Below, piece by piece: positions 16,848-24,366 of a DNA stretch of 57,264 bases. Within the stretch, counting starts at the first letter, position 1; every line of letters starts with the position of its first letter. A program made the position numbers and the translations under genes. The stretch covers positions 1-57,264 of the forward strand of contig JAQXZA010000009.1 of NCBI GenBank assembly GCA_029226955.1, written 5' to 3'. The stretch comes from Clostridia bacterium. GTDB taxonomy: Bacteria; Bacillota; Clostridia; Oscillospirales; Acutalibacteraceae. Under the pieces are notes generated by a model. It saw only the letters and a program-made list of their open reading frames with translations, made no database searches and was not told the DNA's origin.

Positions 16848-18863
16848 TCAGTCAAACGGAAGATCGTCCTCCTGTTCAACAGTGATTGTAACAAAACCGT
16901 CATCTTCGTCATTGGTATCATTTGCCATAAAACAGTTGAAAATGGGATAAAATACCATCTGAATACCATTGCAATTAACTTTTCCGTTTCTGTTTTTCAA
17001 TATACAAAAATCAATCTTTCTCAAATCCTTTTCTTTGGCAGCATTTACATCAAAGTTTTTGTCGCCTGCTCCTGTAAACTGTAATCCTATCAAAACATCT
17101 GAACCGTATTCAATCGCACCCGATTCCTTAAAGGCGGTCATATTGATTTTTTCTGAATAGTTCTGTCTGTTAAGTGAAGATACCGCAATAACAGGAATAT
17201 CAAAGTCACGGGATAACTGTTTTAAAGCGGTGACATTATGGTCAACAATCTGCTTGTCGGTTGCTCTTTCGTCCCCGTTGTCAGCCTTTAATATCTGCAA
17301 ATAGTCAATGAATACGATTGGTCTTGAATTTCCTGTAAAAGATATGTGAGCCTTTACTTTTTCACGGATTTCACTGACGGATATATTTCCTATGCCTTCA
17401 TGTATGAATATGTGTCTTGCAAAATCCTGATAAGTCATAATTGCTTTATGCATAATATCCTTTTCTGTATCACAGAAATCAAGCCATCGGCGACCGTCAA
17501 GAACCGCAAGGTTACTCTTTGCGTAATTAGTTGATTTCCCGTTATTACGGCAATACAGGAAAGTTTCTCTGCTTATCGACTTGCTCATAAGTTCAAACTT
17601 GCTTTGCTCCAACGAAAAGAACAGTACATCTCTGCCTTGTTTTGCCAGATTATCGGCAATTTGTAAAGCAAGCGTAGTCTTGCCAAGAGATGAAATTGCT
17701 CCGATAACATACAAGCCTGTATAAATACCGCCATCAAGGGCATTATCTATATGAGTAAAGCCTGTTGACAGTCTTGGTCTGTTTATATTTGCCTTAACGG
17801 ATTCAATAAAGACCGTTACAGATTTTCCTGCACTTGTTTTGAGATATTCTCTTTTTGCAATTTCTTTTGGATCAGGAAGTTCAGTAACCTGTTGTTGAAT
17901 ATCTGCAACAGCTTGTTTTAATCTGTCTGCATCGTGTATAAGCATATCGTTCGGATCGTGGTATTCTTTAAGAATATTCTTTGCCTGTAAGTACGGAATT
18001 TTTTTGTTTTTCAGTTCTTCAGCAAGCAAATTTTCATTTTTTACGCCTGTTTCATCTGTATCAAACAATAAAACCAGAGGCACAGACGGCAAAACAGTAT
18101 TGAGTTTTTCGACCAGTAATTTATAATTTACTGCACTGCCAAGACCGACTGCCTGTCCACCAGCCTCTATGATTGACAGGGCATCAATTATACCCTCCAC
18201 AATGAATACAGGCTTTTCTTTTTCTTCTGTCAAGCAAGAACCATTGAAAAGCGTAGCCGATCCGTGCTTGAAATATCTGAATCCTGTATCTTTGACATCT
18301 ACATTTCTTGCTTCAAAGGTTTCAGCAGATGTCGGGAGAATAACAGCTCTCATAGTATGTTTAAGACTTCCGTTGTTATCGAAAAAAGCGTCATAGCCAA
18401 GATTGAAACGGTCTATGATCTTTTTTGATATTCCCCTGTCCGAGAAATAAGATGTCTGTGAAACTGCATTATGGCATTTCTGATAATATGCCGTCATATC
18501 AGATTGTGCTGAAACATCTGCAATCTTCTTAACAATATCAGCATTTGCCTTTTTGTCCGATGGAAATTTTTCCCCTGAATTATGCGATTCAATGGAAATT
18601 CCGTATATCTCTGTTGCTTTTTGCAGCTTGTCATTAAATGCGGACAAGTTATACCGTATGCCGATAAGGTCAATAATATCTCCGCCCCAGTTGCATTTAA
18701 AGCACTTATATTTTCCTGTTTTTGGATTTTTTACAATTCCGTCGCCGTCCTTGCCGTCGCCGTTGTGGCATACAGGGCAAATCCATCCACGCTTTTTTGC
18801 CTTTGTAAGAAAAACATCAGGAGTGCGATTGTTTATTTCTTCAATAGCATCTTTTCTTTCCAT
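16848..18863 (-). CDS. Fused primase-helicase (CHC2 zinc finger, TOPRIM, DnaB-like)
   Basis: A 671-residue replication protein of phage/plasmid type. The N-terminal zinc finger has CPVCHNGDG and YKCFKCNWGG (about residues 29-58). The TOPRIM domain follows, with FIVEGIIDAL and LLFDTDETG (about 215-275). The C-terminal RecA-like helicase has Walker A GAISSLGKTT (about 381-390) and Walker B PIVFIDYLQIL. This arrangement joins RNA priming and DNA unwinding in one polypeptide, like T7 gp4. No frameshifts are seen. It heads the module and has a 24-bp motif copy 29 bases before its start. Beyond it lies the origin-like region. Confidence 0.92.
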   Translation of the reverse strand: MERKDAIEEINNRTPDVFLTKAKKRGWICPVCHNGDGKDGDGIVKNPKTGKYKCFKCNWGGDIIDLIGIRYNLSAFNDKLQKATEIYGISIESHNSGEKFPSDKKANADIVKKIADVSAQSDMTAYYQKCHNAVSQTSYFSDRGISKKIIDRFNLGYDAFFDNNGSLKHTMRAVILPTSAETFEARNVDVKDTGFRYFKHGSATLFNGSCLTEEKEKPVFIVEGIIDALSIIEAGGQAVGLGSAVNYKLLVEKLNTVLPSVPLVLLFDTDETGVKNENLLAEELKNKKIPYLQAKNILKEYHDPNDMLIHDADRLKQAVADIQQQVTELPDPKEIAKREYLKTSAGKSVTVFIESVKANINRPRLSTGFTHIDNALDGGIYTGLYVIGAISSLGKTTLALQIADNLAKQGRDVLFFSLEQSKFELMSKSISRETFLYCRNNGKSTNYAKSNLAVLDGRRWLDFCDTEKDIMHKAIMTYQDFARHIFIHEGIGNISVSEIREKVKAHISFTGNSRPIVFIDYLQILKADNGDERATDKQIVDHNVTALKQLSRDFDIPVIAVSSLNRQNYSEKINMTAFKESGAIEYGSDVLIGLQFTGAGDKNFDVNAAKEKDLRKIDFCILKNRNGKVNCNGIQMVFYPIFNCFMANDTNDEDDGFVTITVEQEDDLPFD

Positions 18864-18891
18864 AAAATGCCCCTTTCAATATTCTTAAAGT

Positions 18892-18915
18892 ATTATTATA
18901 ATATTATTTTAATAT
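18892..18915 (-). promoter_or_regulatory. 24-bp motif copy 4 (before the primase-helicase gene)
   Basis: It reads ATTATTATAATATTATTTT and then AATAT. The other three copies each differ from it at two positions. The AT-rich composition could also serve as promoter -10 sequence, so it may be a promoter with an overlapping operator. Confidence 0.6.
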
Positions 18916-18954
18916 TCATTTGTTGTCAAGTGTAATTGTATTCATTTATTTTTC

Positions 18955-18973
18955 TAATACCCATTTATTCGAA
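18955..18973 (+). repeat. Iteron-like repeat, diverged copy
   Basis: TAATACCCATTTATTCGAA matches the two downstream iterons at 16 of 19 positions. It is separated from them by about 255 bases. Confidence 0.45.
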
Positions 18974-19069
18974 TCAGAGTATAAAAAACTGATTTTGTTA
19001 AGAGTATTTCAAAGAGCAATTCAAAGCAATTTTTCAAATCTTTTTTTCTTTATAGGAATTTTTTACAGG

Positions 19070-19100
19070 GGAGGAGACACAACAAAAAAGTGTCTCCTCC
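19070..19100. repeat. Hairpin GGAGGAGACAC / GTGTCTCCTCC
   Basis: Perfect 11-base arms surround AACAAAAAA. There is no T-run on either side, so an intrinsic terminator is unlikely. It resembles the other GC-rich palindromes of the accessory region. Confidence 0.55.
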
Positions 19101-19137
19101 TGCATTTATAGGTATTATATATATTAAATATATTATA

Positions 19138-19168
19138 AATATTGTAAATATTAAGTATTTACAATATT
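19138..19168. repeat. AT-rich perfect palindrome
   Basis: Arms AATATTGTAAATA and TATTTACAATATT (13 bases) surround TTAAG. It could be a binding site for a dimeric regulator or part of an unwinding element in the origin-like region. Confidence 0.55.
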
Positions 19169-19191
19169 TACCCGAGTTCAAAAAATGCCGT

Positions 19192-19216
19192 CCAGCCCAG
19201 TATTCATGCTGGCTGG
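19192..19216. repeat. GC-rich hairpin just before the iterons
   Basis: CCAGCCCAG and CTGGCTGG pair with one bulged base around an 8-base loop. It ends 12 bases before the first tandem iteron. Confidence 0.45.
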
Positions 19217-19228
19217 ATTCGATTTCGT

Positions 19229-19269
19229 TAATACCCAATTTGTCGAAGCGTAATACCCAATTTGTCGAA
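19229..19269 (+). repeat. Two tandem iterons, 22-bp period
   Basis: TAATACCCAATTTGTCGAA occurs at 19229-19247 and again, identically, at 19251-19269. The period of 22 bases is two helical turns, so both copies face the same side of DNA, as Rep-binding iterons usually do. Confidence 0.7.
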
Positions 19270-19398
19270 CGATCATGCCCTCTAACTATCAAAATCGGGT
19301 AATTTTACAGTTTTTTATTGGATTTTTCAATATGGTTCTGGCAAGGTATATTTGCCCGTTTTATTTTGAATTTTTTATTATTTTCAAGTGCTATATTT

Positions 19399-19513
19399 TA
19401 CAATACCCCTCACATTGCGAGAAATGCCCTCAGAGGCGTTTATTTCGTTGGGTAATGTAAATTTACCTGTAAAGCATAAAAATGTCTTATAGGGGCGGAA
19501 AAGGCTTTTTAAA
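19399..19513 (+). repeat. Long direct repeat, copy A
   Basis: 115 bases starting TACAATACCCCTCACATTGC and ending with GGCTTTTTAAA. Copy B at 19605 differs at only a handful of positions and one deletion. It has no coding content in common frames. Confidence 0.85.
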
Positions 19514-19604
19514 TAAATGTGTATGGTGTGGTTAATGAGTTGAGAGTTTTTGTTGTCTGTTTATTCAAAAAAATATTTTGTTTTGGTTGAGTGTATCGTA
19601 ATGC

Positions 19605-19718
19605 TACAATACCCCTCACATTGCGAGAAATGCCCTCAGAGGCGTTTATTTTGTTGGATAATATAAAATACCTGTAAAGCATAAAAATGTCTTATAGGGG
19701 CGAAAAAGGCTTTTTAAA
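19605..19718 (+). repeat. Long direct repeat, copy B
   Basis: 114 bases nearly identical to copy A, with 91 unrelated bases between the two. Differences cluster in the middle (GTTGGGTAATG against GTTGGATAATA). Confidence 0.85.
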
Positions 19719-19744
19719 CAAGGATGAATAAGTCCAGTCTTGTT

Positions 19745-19800
19745 GAGAAATACTCCCATGGTTTATCGTTATGATATGAACCATGGGAGTATTCTTTCTC
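19745..19800. repeat. Palindrome AATACTCCCATGGTT / AACCATGGGAGTATT
   Basis: Perfect 15-base arms surround a 15-base loop, flanked by GAGA and TTTCTC. It lies about 65 bases past the Fic stop. No T-run follows on the minus strand, so it is more like a mobile-element end than a simple terminator. Confidence 0.55.
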
Positions 19801-19864
19801 TCAATGTACGATTATTGAGGAGATTATGCTATTTTTTTAGGCAATAACTGAATATTTGTGGAAG

Positions 19865-20911
19865 TCACTTTAATCTGTAATAACAAATGTTCTTTCCGGA
19901 ACCTTCTCGTTTCAGCTCACCAGATGCCACTAATTTTCGAAGTGCACCTTCGATGGAGCTTATGCTGAGTGAAGGACAAAGTTCACGAATATCCTGTTTT
20001 TTAAATCTACCTATCTTATTCAGAGTAGCACGCCTTACCGTTTCAAGAGCAGGAAGTTTTGTTTCCACCAAAGCAAATCGGTCTTCAAAGTCCTTATATG
20101 CTGCAAGAACTGTTCCAAGTAAATATTTAATCAACGGAACAGCATCTTCTGTACCCTCGTGCCAACCATTCTGTGACTGACTGAGGGCGTTATAATATAA
20201 GTCTTTGTTTTTTGCAATTTTCGCTTCCAGAGATATATATTTGCCTACATAGAAACCGTTTCTGTATAATAACAGGGTTGTAAGCAGACGACTCATTCTG
20301 CCGTTACCGTCATTAAAAGGGTGAATACAGAGGAAATCATGAATGAAAACAGGAATAGCAATTAAAGGCTCAACTTCCATGTTTCCGATCACCCGATTGT
20401 ATTCTTCACAGATTTTATCCAGTGCCTCAGGTGTTTCATACGGAGCAAGCGGAGTAAATAATATTTCTGTATGCCCGTCAGGATATGTTGCACTGATGTA
20501 GTTTTGTACACTTTTCGTTCTGCTTGCCATAGGATTGTTTATATGGCTGTACAGAATCTTATGGAGTTGCAAGATATAATTCCGTGAAATTGGAATTGCG
20601 TCAAAATTTTCGTGTATAATGTTTAATACATCACGGTAGCCTGCAATTTCTTGTTCGTCACGGTTTTTAGGTGTCGTTTTTTCTTCTACCAACTGCCTGA
20701 TACGAGTGCTTGTTGTCACAATACCTTCAATCGCATTCGATGCTTCTGTACTTTGTATCTTTGCAATATCTACCAGTTTCTCTAATTCTTCCGGACGCTG
20801 TTTCAGATACATTTCCTGTTTCCCGGCTTCTTTATATATTGCAGCAATCAAACTAAGGATAGCTGAATCCCATTTTTGATTTTTAATTTCAGAATAATTA
20901 AAGGTTCTCAC
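19865..20911 (-). CDS. Fic domain protein (AMP transferase type, class II)
   Basis: A 348-residue Fic protein. The catalytic motif HPFNDGNGRMSR is at about residues 197-208. The N-terminal auto-inhibitory motif is SNAIEG (about 58-63), which marks the class where the inhibitory helix is in the same chain. The C-terminus has a winged-helix (KQDIRELCPSLSISSIEGALRKL, split here as IRELCPS and SISSIEGALRKL). The start is GTG, with GGAGGTG just upstream. Fic enzymes transfer AMP to hydroxyl side chains of target proteins. The target is unknown. The winged helix may bind the palindromes directly upstream. Confidence 0.92.
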   Translation of the reverse strand: MRTFNYSEIKNQKWDSAILSLIAAIYKEAGKQEMYLKQRPEELEKLVDIAKIQSTEASNAIEGIVTTSTRIRQLVEEKTTPKNRDEQEIAGYRDVLNIIHENFDAIPISRNYILQLHKILYSHINNPMASRTKSVQNYISATYPDGHTEILFTPLAPYETPEALDKICEEYNRVIGNMEVEPLIAIPVFIHDFLCIHPFNDGNGRMSRLLTTLLLYRNGFYVGKYISLEAKIAKNKDLYYNALSQSQNGWHEGTEDAVPLIKYLLGTVLAAYKDFEDRFALVETKLPALETVRRATLNKIGRFKKQDIRELCPSLSISSIEGALRKLVASGELKREGSGKNICYYRLK

Positions 20912-20928
20912 TGTTTCACCTCCGATAA

Positions 20929-20961
20929 TTTCCCTTAAATATTAGAATAAAATAAGGGAAA
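20929..20961 (-). promoter_or_regulatory. Palindromic operator 1 upstream of fic
   Basis: TTTCCCTTA and TAAGGGAAA are separated by 15 bases and lie 18 bases before the GTG. The same half-site recurs in operator 2. Confidence 0.6.
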
Positions 20962-20970
20962 AGTCAATAC

Positions 20971-20992
20971 ATTAAGGGAAAGTTCCCTTAAT
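20971..20992 (-). promoter_or_regulatory. Palindromic operator 2 upstream of fic
   Basis: ATTAAGGGAA and TTCCCTTAAT are perfect 10-base arms around AG. With operator 1 this gives four TAAGGGAA half-sites in 64 bases. It is likely bound by a dimeric repressor, possibly the Fic winged helix. Confidence 0.65.
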
Positions 20993-21043
20993 AGATGGCT
21001 TGTTTAATGGCAAATTACACGAAAATGCAGCAGAAACAAAAAC

Positions 21044-21080
21044 TGACATATTCCCCTGTTTGAAATAAGGGAATATGTCA
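21044..21080 (+). repeat. Palindrome TGACATATTCCC / GGGAATATGTCA
   Basis: Perfect 12-base arms surround a 13-base loop. On the plus strand CTCTTTTTAT follows, so a rightward terminator is possible, but no rightward gene ends here. The arm TGACATATTCCCC is close to TGACATACTCCCC of the palindrome at 22666. Confidence 0.55.
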
Positions 21081-21091
21081 CTCTTTTTATA

Positions 21092-21267
21092 GTGGATTTA
21101 TAACACCAAGAAGGCTTTGATAGCTGTCAACATGACCGTATCTTACATTGCCCGACGACATTTTGTTAAACAATTTCTCTGTACAATTTATTTTTGCCCT
21201 TTCAATACCTTTTTTTAATTGTTTTATTGACTTTAAATTCATTTGGGAAGTTAAGCAAATCACTCAT
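21092..21267 (-). pseudogene. Frameshifted remnant of a small gene behind the helicase
   Basis: Starts with MSDLLNFPNEFKVNKTIKK five bases after the helicase stop. It then shifts frame and continues as IERAKINCTEKLFNKM and GHVDSYQSLLGVINPL. The start resembles the opening of DUF4391 proteins (NLPxxTEVNKxxPKK), which often follow SNF2 helicases in defence operons. That family match is tentative. The reading frame is broken and short, so it is not functional. Confidence 0.4.
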
Positions 21268-21271
21268 ATAA

Positions 21272-22350
21272 TTACCGCGCTTTAATTATTAGAAAAGACA
21301 CCAACTCAAAATCATTTATATCAGAAAATTTTTTGGACAATAGCGTTGTTTCTCCTGGCTGAAATAAGCTGTCAATGTCGCTTTCGTCCTTTACTTCAAC
21401 AATGGACTCGACAGCCGCTTTGAGAAGTTCCGAATATTTTTCCATATTCTTTCCGTCACGGGTTTCTTTGTTAAGCGGCTTATATACTGACGGAATGGGT
21501 TCGGTTTTGCCTTTACAAAGATGACGCATTTTGTCAAGCAGTTGTTTCGGTGAAAGATGATTGCAGATAACTTCCCCGTCGTCGCTGATATATACCATAT
21601 AGAACGGGTACAGTCTGTTCTGATTGTCAATATTCACGCTGTCGGAACAATTTTTCAGAACGAATATAACCCCCGGCGGTGCATCATCATCTGATGGCAC
21701 AACAGCGTCAAGTCCAAGCGGTGCATTTTCAATTTCAGGGTGATTTTTTATTTATTCAAGCAAATCAAGACAAAATTCATTAAGACCAAGGTCAACGATT
21801 GAAATACCTGTTGACATATCTTCAATATCCACAACTTCCTTGTGCAGACGCTGTAATTGTGCTTTTCGGTATTCAAGGTCGTTTTTTTCTTCATCGCTTA
21901 AAATATTATCGTTGCCGGTTGCCGTCATATCAACAATTTTCATTTTCATTTCAACTCTTGCTTTAAGGTTTATGTAGTCATCAAGTGATACATCAGGCCA
22001 GAAATTCACAAGCTGAATGACTTTATTTTTACTGCCGATACGGTCAATTCTTCTGAAACGCTGTATAATTCGTGCAGGATTCCAGTGTATATCGTAGTTT
22101 ATAAGATAATCACAATCCTGTAAATTCTGTCCCTCAGAAATACAGTCCGTTGCAATAAGAATATCAATGTCATTGTTCGGCATACTGCTGAACTTTTCCC
22201 TGTCCTTTGAAACAGGCGAAAAACAGGTAAGAACGGTGTTAAGGTCGCCAGTGAGTTTCGGACAGGTATTACGTCCGTCAACCGAACCTGTAACCATAGC
22301 CGTATTGAGATTGTATGTTGATTTTACATATTTGAGAAACTTTTTGATGA
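21272..22350 (-). pseudogene. C-terminal fragment of a SNF2-type helicase with an internal stop
   Basis: The fragment shows helicase motifs of the C-terminal RecA domain: NTAMVTGS, ILIATDCISEGQNLQDCDYL, then YDIHWNPARIIQRFRRIDRIG with the arginine fingers. At 21752-21754 an in-frame TAA interrupts it. The frame then continues unchanged through ENAPLGLDAVVPSDDD to the stop at 21272, so a single nonsense change broke the gene. At the other end the sequence runs into an IS982 remnant near 22350, and the N-terminal helicase half is missing. It looks like a relic of a restriction or defence operon. Confidence 0.85.
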
Positions 22351-22613
22351 AAATATTAACTTTGATTACAAAAATCAAAAAGAACATGAAAAACAAGTTA
22401 GTTTCCTTTTCTGATAAGTTGCTTTTGAGGAAAAGAGCTGTTATTGAATCTGTCAATGACTTCTTAAAGAATATCTGCCAAATTGAACATTCCCGTCATC
22501 GTTCCGTTGACAATTTCTTTGTTAATCTTCTTTCTGCTCTTGTTGCATATTCTTTTATTCCTAAAAAGCCTACTCTTAATATTTGTAATAATAATGCTCT
22601 CTCTATTCTTTGA
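22350..22613 (+). pseudogene. C-terminal remnant of an IS982-family transposase
   Basis: The plus-strand frame reads LITKIKKNMKNKL, then LLLRKRAVIESVNDFLKN, then QIEHSRHRSVDNFFVNLLSA and YSFIPKKPTLNI. These are hallmark C-terminal blocks of IS982 transposases (LRKRAxIETxNDxLKNxxQIEHSRHRS). Only about 85 codons are left, from roughly 290, and the start is lost. The left border with the helicase is near 22350 (within about 15 bases). The trailing CGAACTCACGTTA after the stop also fits IS982 end sequence. Confidence 0.88.
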
Positions 22614-22665
22614 TTTTCGGTCGAACTCACGTTATGTTAATTGTTCAGGTAAAAAACGTAAAGTC

Positions 22666-22707
22666 GTGACATACTCCCCCACTTCTATAAGTGGGGGAGT
22701 ATGTCAC
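22666..22707. repeat. Perfect 19-bp palindrome of IS200/IS605-end type
   Basis: GTGACATACTCCCCCACTT and its exact complement surround a CTAT loop. It touches the stop codon of the acetyltransferase gene. It may act as a leftward transcript end, but the T-rich stretch comes about 10 bases later than usual. Very similar hairpins form IS605 ends and their small non-autonomous derivatives. Confidence 0.65.
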
Positions 22708-23574
22708 TTATATAATCTGTAATTTTTTATAATAACTTCTTGTAATTCCCTCTTTTAAAAAGTTATTCTTTTCATAAAAATGTTGTGCAACTTTATTTGA
22801 AAGTGCTGTATCCGTATCGAATTTACTTATCCCCTTGTTAAATAAGTCAGTCTTTAAAGCTGACATACATTCTGAACCAATGCCCTTACCACACATATTT
22901 TCATTTATGAATATCCATCTCAAATATGCTATATTCTCTTGCTCAAGAAAGTGTATCTCGCAGCCACCAACTATGTCTTTTTCTAAGATGAAATCACAAT
23001 ATTTCTGTCTTCCCAAAGTCCCGTCGTGCCATTTTACATTTATTGCTGTTTGTTTTGCACTACTTAATGCAGAAGAATAAAACACATTTTCGTGTTCTAT
23101 GGCAAAACCATTCTGTTCCAATAAATTATGAATATATCCAAATCCTTCAAACAACTTGCCGTGTCGTGCGTAACAAGACATACCAAAGTAATGAAAAAAT
23201 GCGTATATTTTACTTGTAGTATTTGAAAGAGCCTTTACAGCTTTGTTCAACAGCTTAACACCAACGTCTTTTTGTATTTCATCAAAATAGAAATTACGAA
23301 TAACTGAATAAAAAACTTTATCAGAAATCTCTCCGCTTTCGTCAAATCCAAAAGCTGTCCTGCCATACTGGATAAAACCTACTAATTTACTATCAAGATA
23401 TGCACCTAAGGTTGTTAAATCCGAAAACAAGGTTCTGCCTTCTCCGTCAACATCATAAAGATAAGACTTCTCCCACGTATTAAATTCCACTTCATAATTA
23501 TATGGAAAGGGAAGATTAACCATATAATCATATATCTCTCTTGTATTCACTACATTTTTTAATTCAAATCCCAT
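22708..23574 (-). CDS. Tandem GNAT-fold acetyltransferase
   Basis: A 288-residue protein with two GNAT-like halves. The C-terminal half has the acetyl-CoA loop motif ENMCGKGIGSECMSALK (about residues 225-241) and the late segment ALSNKVAQHFYEKNNF typical of GNAT domains. The N-terminal half (LYDVDGEGRT ... GAYLDSKLVGFIQYG) is more diverged and may bind substrate. The start ATG has GGAGAA seven bases upstream. The substrate is unknown. It appears to be a stand-alone gene at the edge of the decayed accessory region. Confidence 0.85.
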   Translation of the reverse strand: MGFELKNVVNTREIYDYMVNLPFPYNYEVEFNTWEKSYLYDVDGEGRTLFSDLTTLGAYLDSKLVGFIQYGRTAFGFDESGEISDKVFYSVIRNFYFDEIQKDVGVKLLNKAVKALSNTTSKIYAFFHYFGMSCYARHGKLFEGFGYIHNLLEQNGFAIEHENVFYSSALSSAKQTAINVKWHDGTLGRQKYCDFILEKDIVGGCEIHFLEQENIAYLRWIFINENMCGKGIGSECMSALKTDLFNKGISKFDTDTALSNKVAQHFYEKNNFLKEGITRSYYKKLQII

Positions 23575-23652
23575 TTAATGTTCTCCATCAGATTTTGTTT
23601 TTACCGTTATTTTTACCAAAAACACATTCTTGTTATTGGTTTTATTTATTTT

Positions 23653-24366
23653 TCAGATACGCTCTTTTTTTGAAGAATTTAATATTTTTATCGACACAAG
23701 CGACTCAATAACTAAAAACGCTATGCCGATTAAAACCATAATTATACACATTCCGGCTTTATTATCAACAAGGAATGTATTAAACCAGTTTAAAAACTTC
23801 TCGCTGTCATTGTTAAAGCCTATTACCTGTACTAACAAAAAAATCAGTCCGGCAACTACCGCCTCAACAATCAGCAAAATAACTTCATAAATTTCTCTTG
23901 ACTCTATTTTACCGACAAACGATACAAACAAAAGATTTGCTCCGCCTACAAGTCCAAGCATAATCATTGCAAAAATAATCTGCATTTGATACGGCTTTGT
24001 TAAATCTATAATTGTTTTGATTTCTTCAATCTGACACAATGAAAAGTTCATACTTATTAAAACAAATATTATGCTTATAATTGACGGAACTGCAAGAACC
24101 AAAAAACAGGTTATATTTCTTGCTATAATATACTCACGTCTGCGAATAGGCATACAACCATAGAAAAATCCCATATTTGACTTGCTTTCAACAGCGAAAA
24201 CAGCCGATACAACCGCCGTTGCACCTACCGCAAACAAGCCAAGTAAAATCGGTGTGAACAGGAACAGGCTTGCTATACCCGCCGCAATCATTCCAACAGT
24301 CATTATAATAAGTGACCTTCTGCACATCACTAAATCCATTTTTACTATTTTAAGTATTGTACTCAT
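23653..24366 (-). CDS. ABC-2 type permease of the GntR-controlled exporter
   Basis: A 237-residue membrane protein with about six hydrophobic segments. For example GMIAAGIASLFLFTPILLGL lies near the start, and a last span is close to MCIIMVLIGIAFLVIESLV. It overlaps the ATPase gene by 4 bases (ATGA type), so the two are translated together and form an exporter. YtrA-type operons of this layout respond to cell-wall-active compounds or lantibiotics in relatives, but the substrate here is not known. Confidence 0.85.
   Translation of the reverse strand: MSTILKIVKMDLVMCRRSLIIMTVGMIAAGIASLFLFTPILLGLFAVGATAVVSAVFAVESKSNMGFFYGCMPIRRREYIIARNITCFLVLAVPSIISIIFVLISMNFSLCQIEEIKTIIDLTKPYQMQIIFAMIMLGLVGGANLLFVSFVGKIESREIYEVILLIVEAVVAGLIFLLVQVIGFNNDSEKFLNWFNTFLVDNKAGMCIIMVLIGIAFLVIESLVSIKILNSSKKERI

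Larger units (their letters stand above)
18916..19864. other. Origin-like gene-free region with iterons and palindromes
   Basis: Nearly 1 kb holds no credible gene. It has three iteron-like repeats (18955, 19229, 19251), a GC-rich hairpin (19192-19216), an AT-rich patch with a perfect palindrome (19138-19168), and two copies of a 115-base direct repeat. This combination next to Rep-like, ParA and primase-helicase genes is what a plasmid-type replication origin looks like. Origin function is inferred from layout, not shown. Confidence 0.55.

Noticed and set aside
19050-19460. Small open frames in the origin-like region
   Set aside because: They have low-complexity products, no ribosome binding sites and run through palindromes and iterons.
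19399-19718. CRISPR array
   Set aside because: Only two copies of more than 110 bases with one 91-base interval and no cas genes; it is a direct repeat.
22351-22456. N-terminal extension of the helicase fragment
   Set aside because: This part of the minus-strand frame is antisense to the IS982 transposase remnant and is not helicase sequence.
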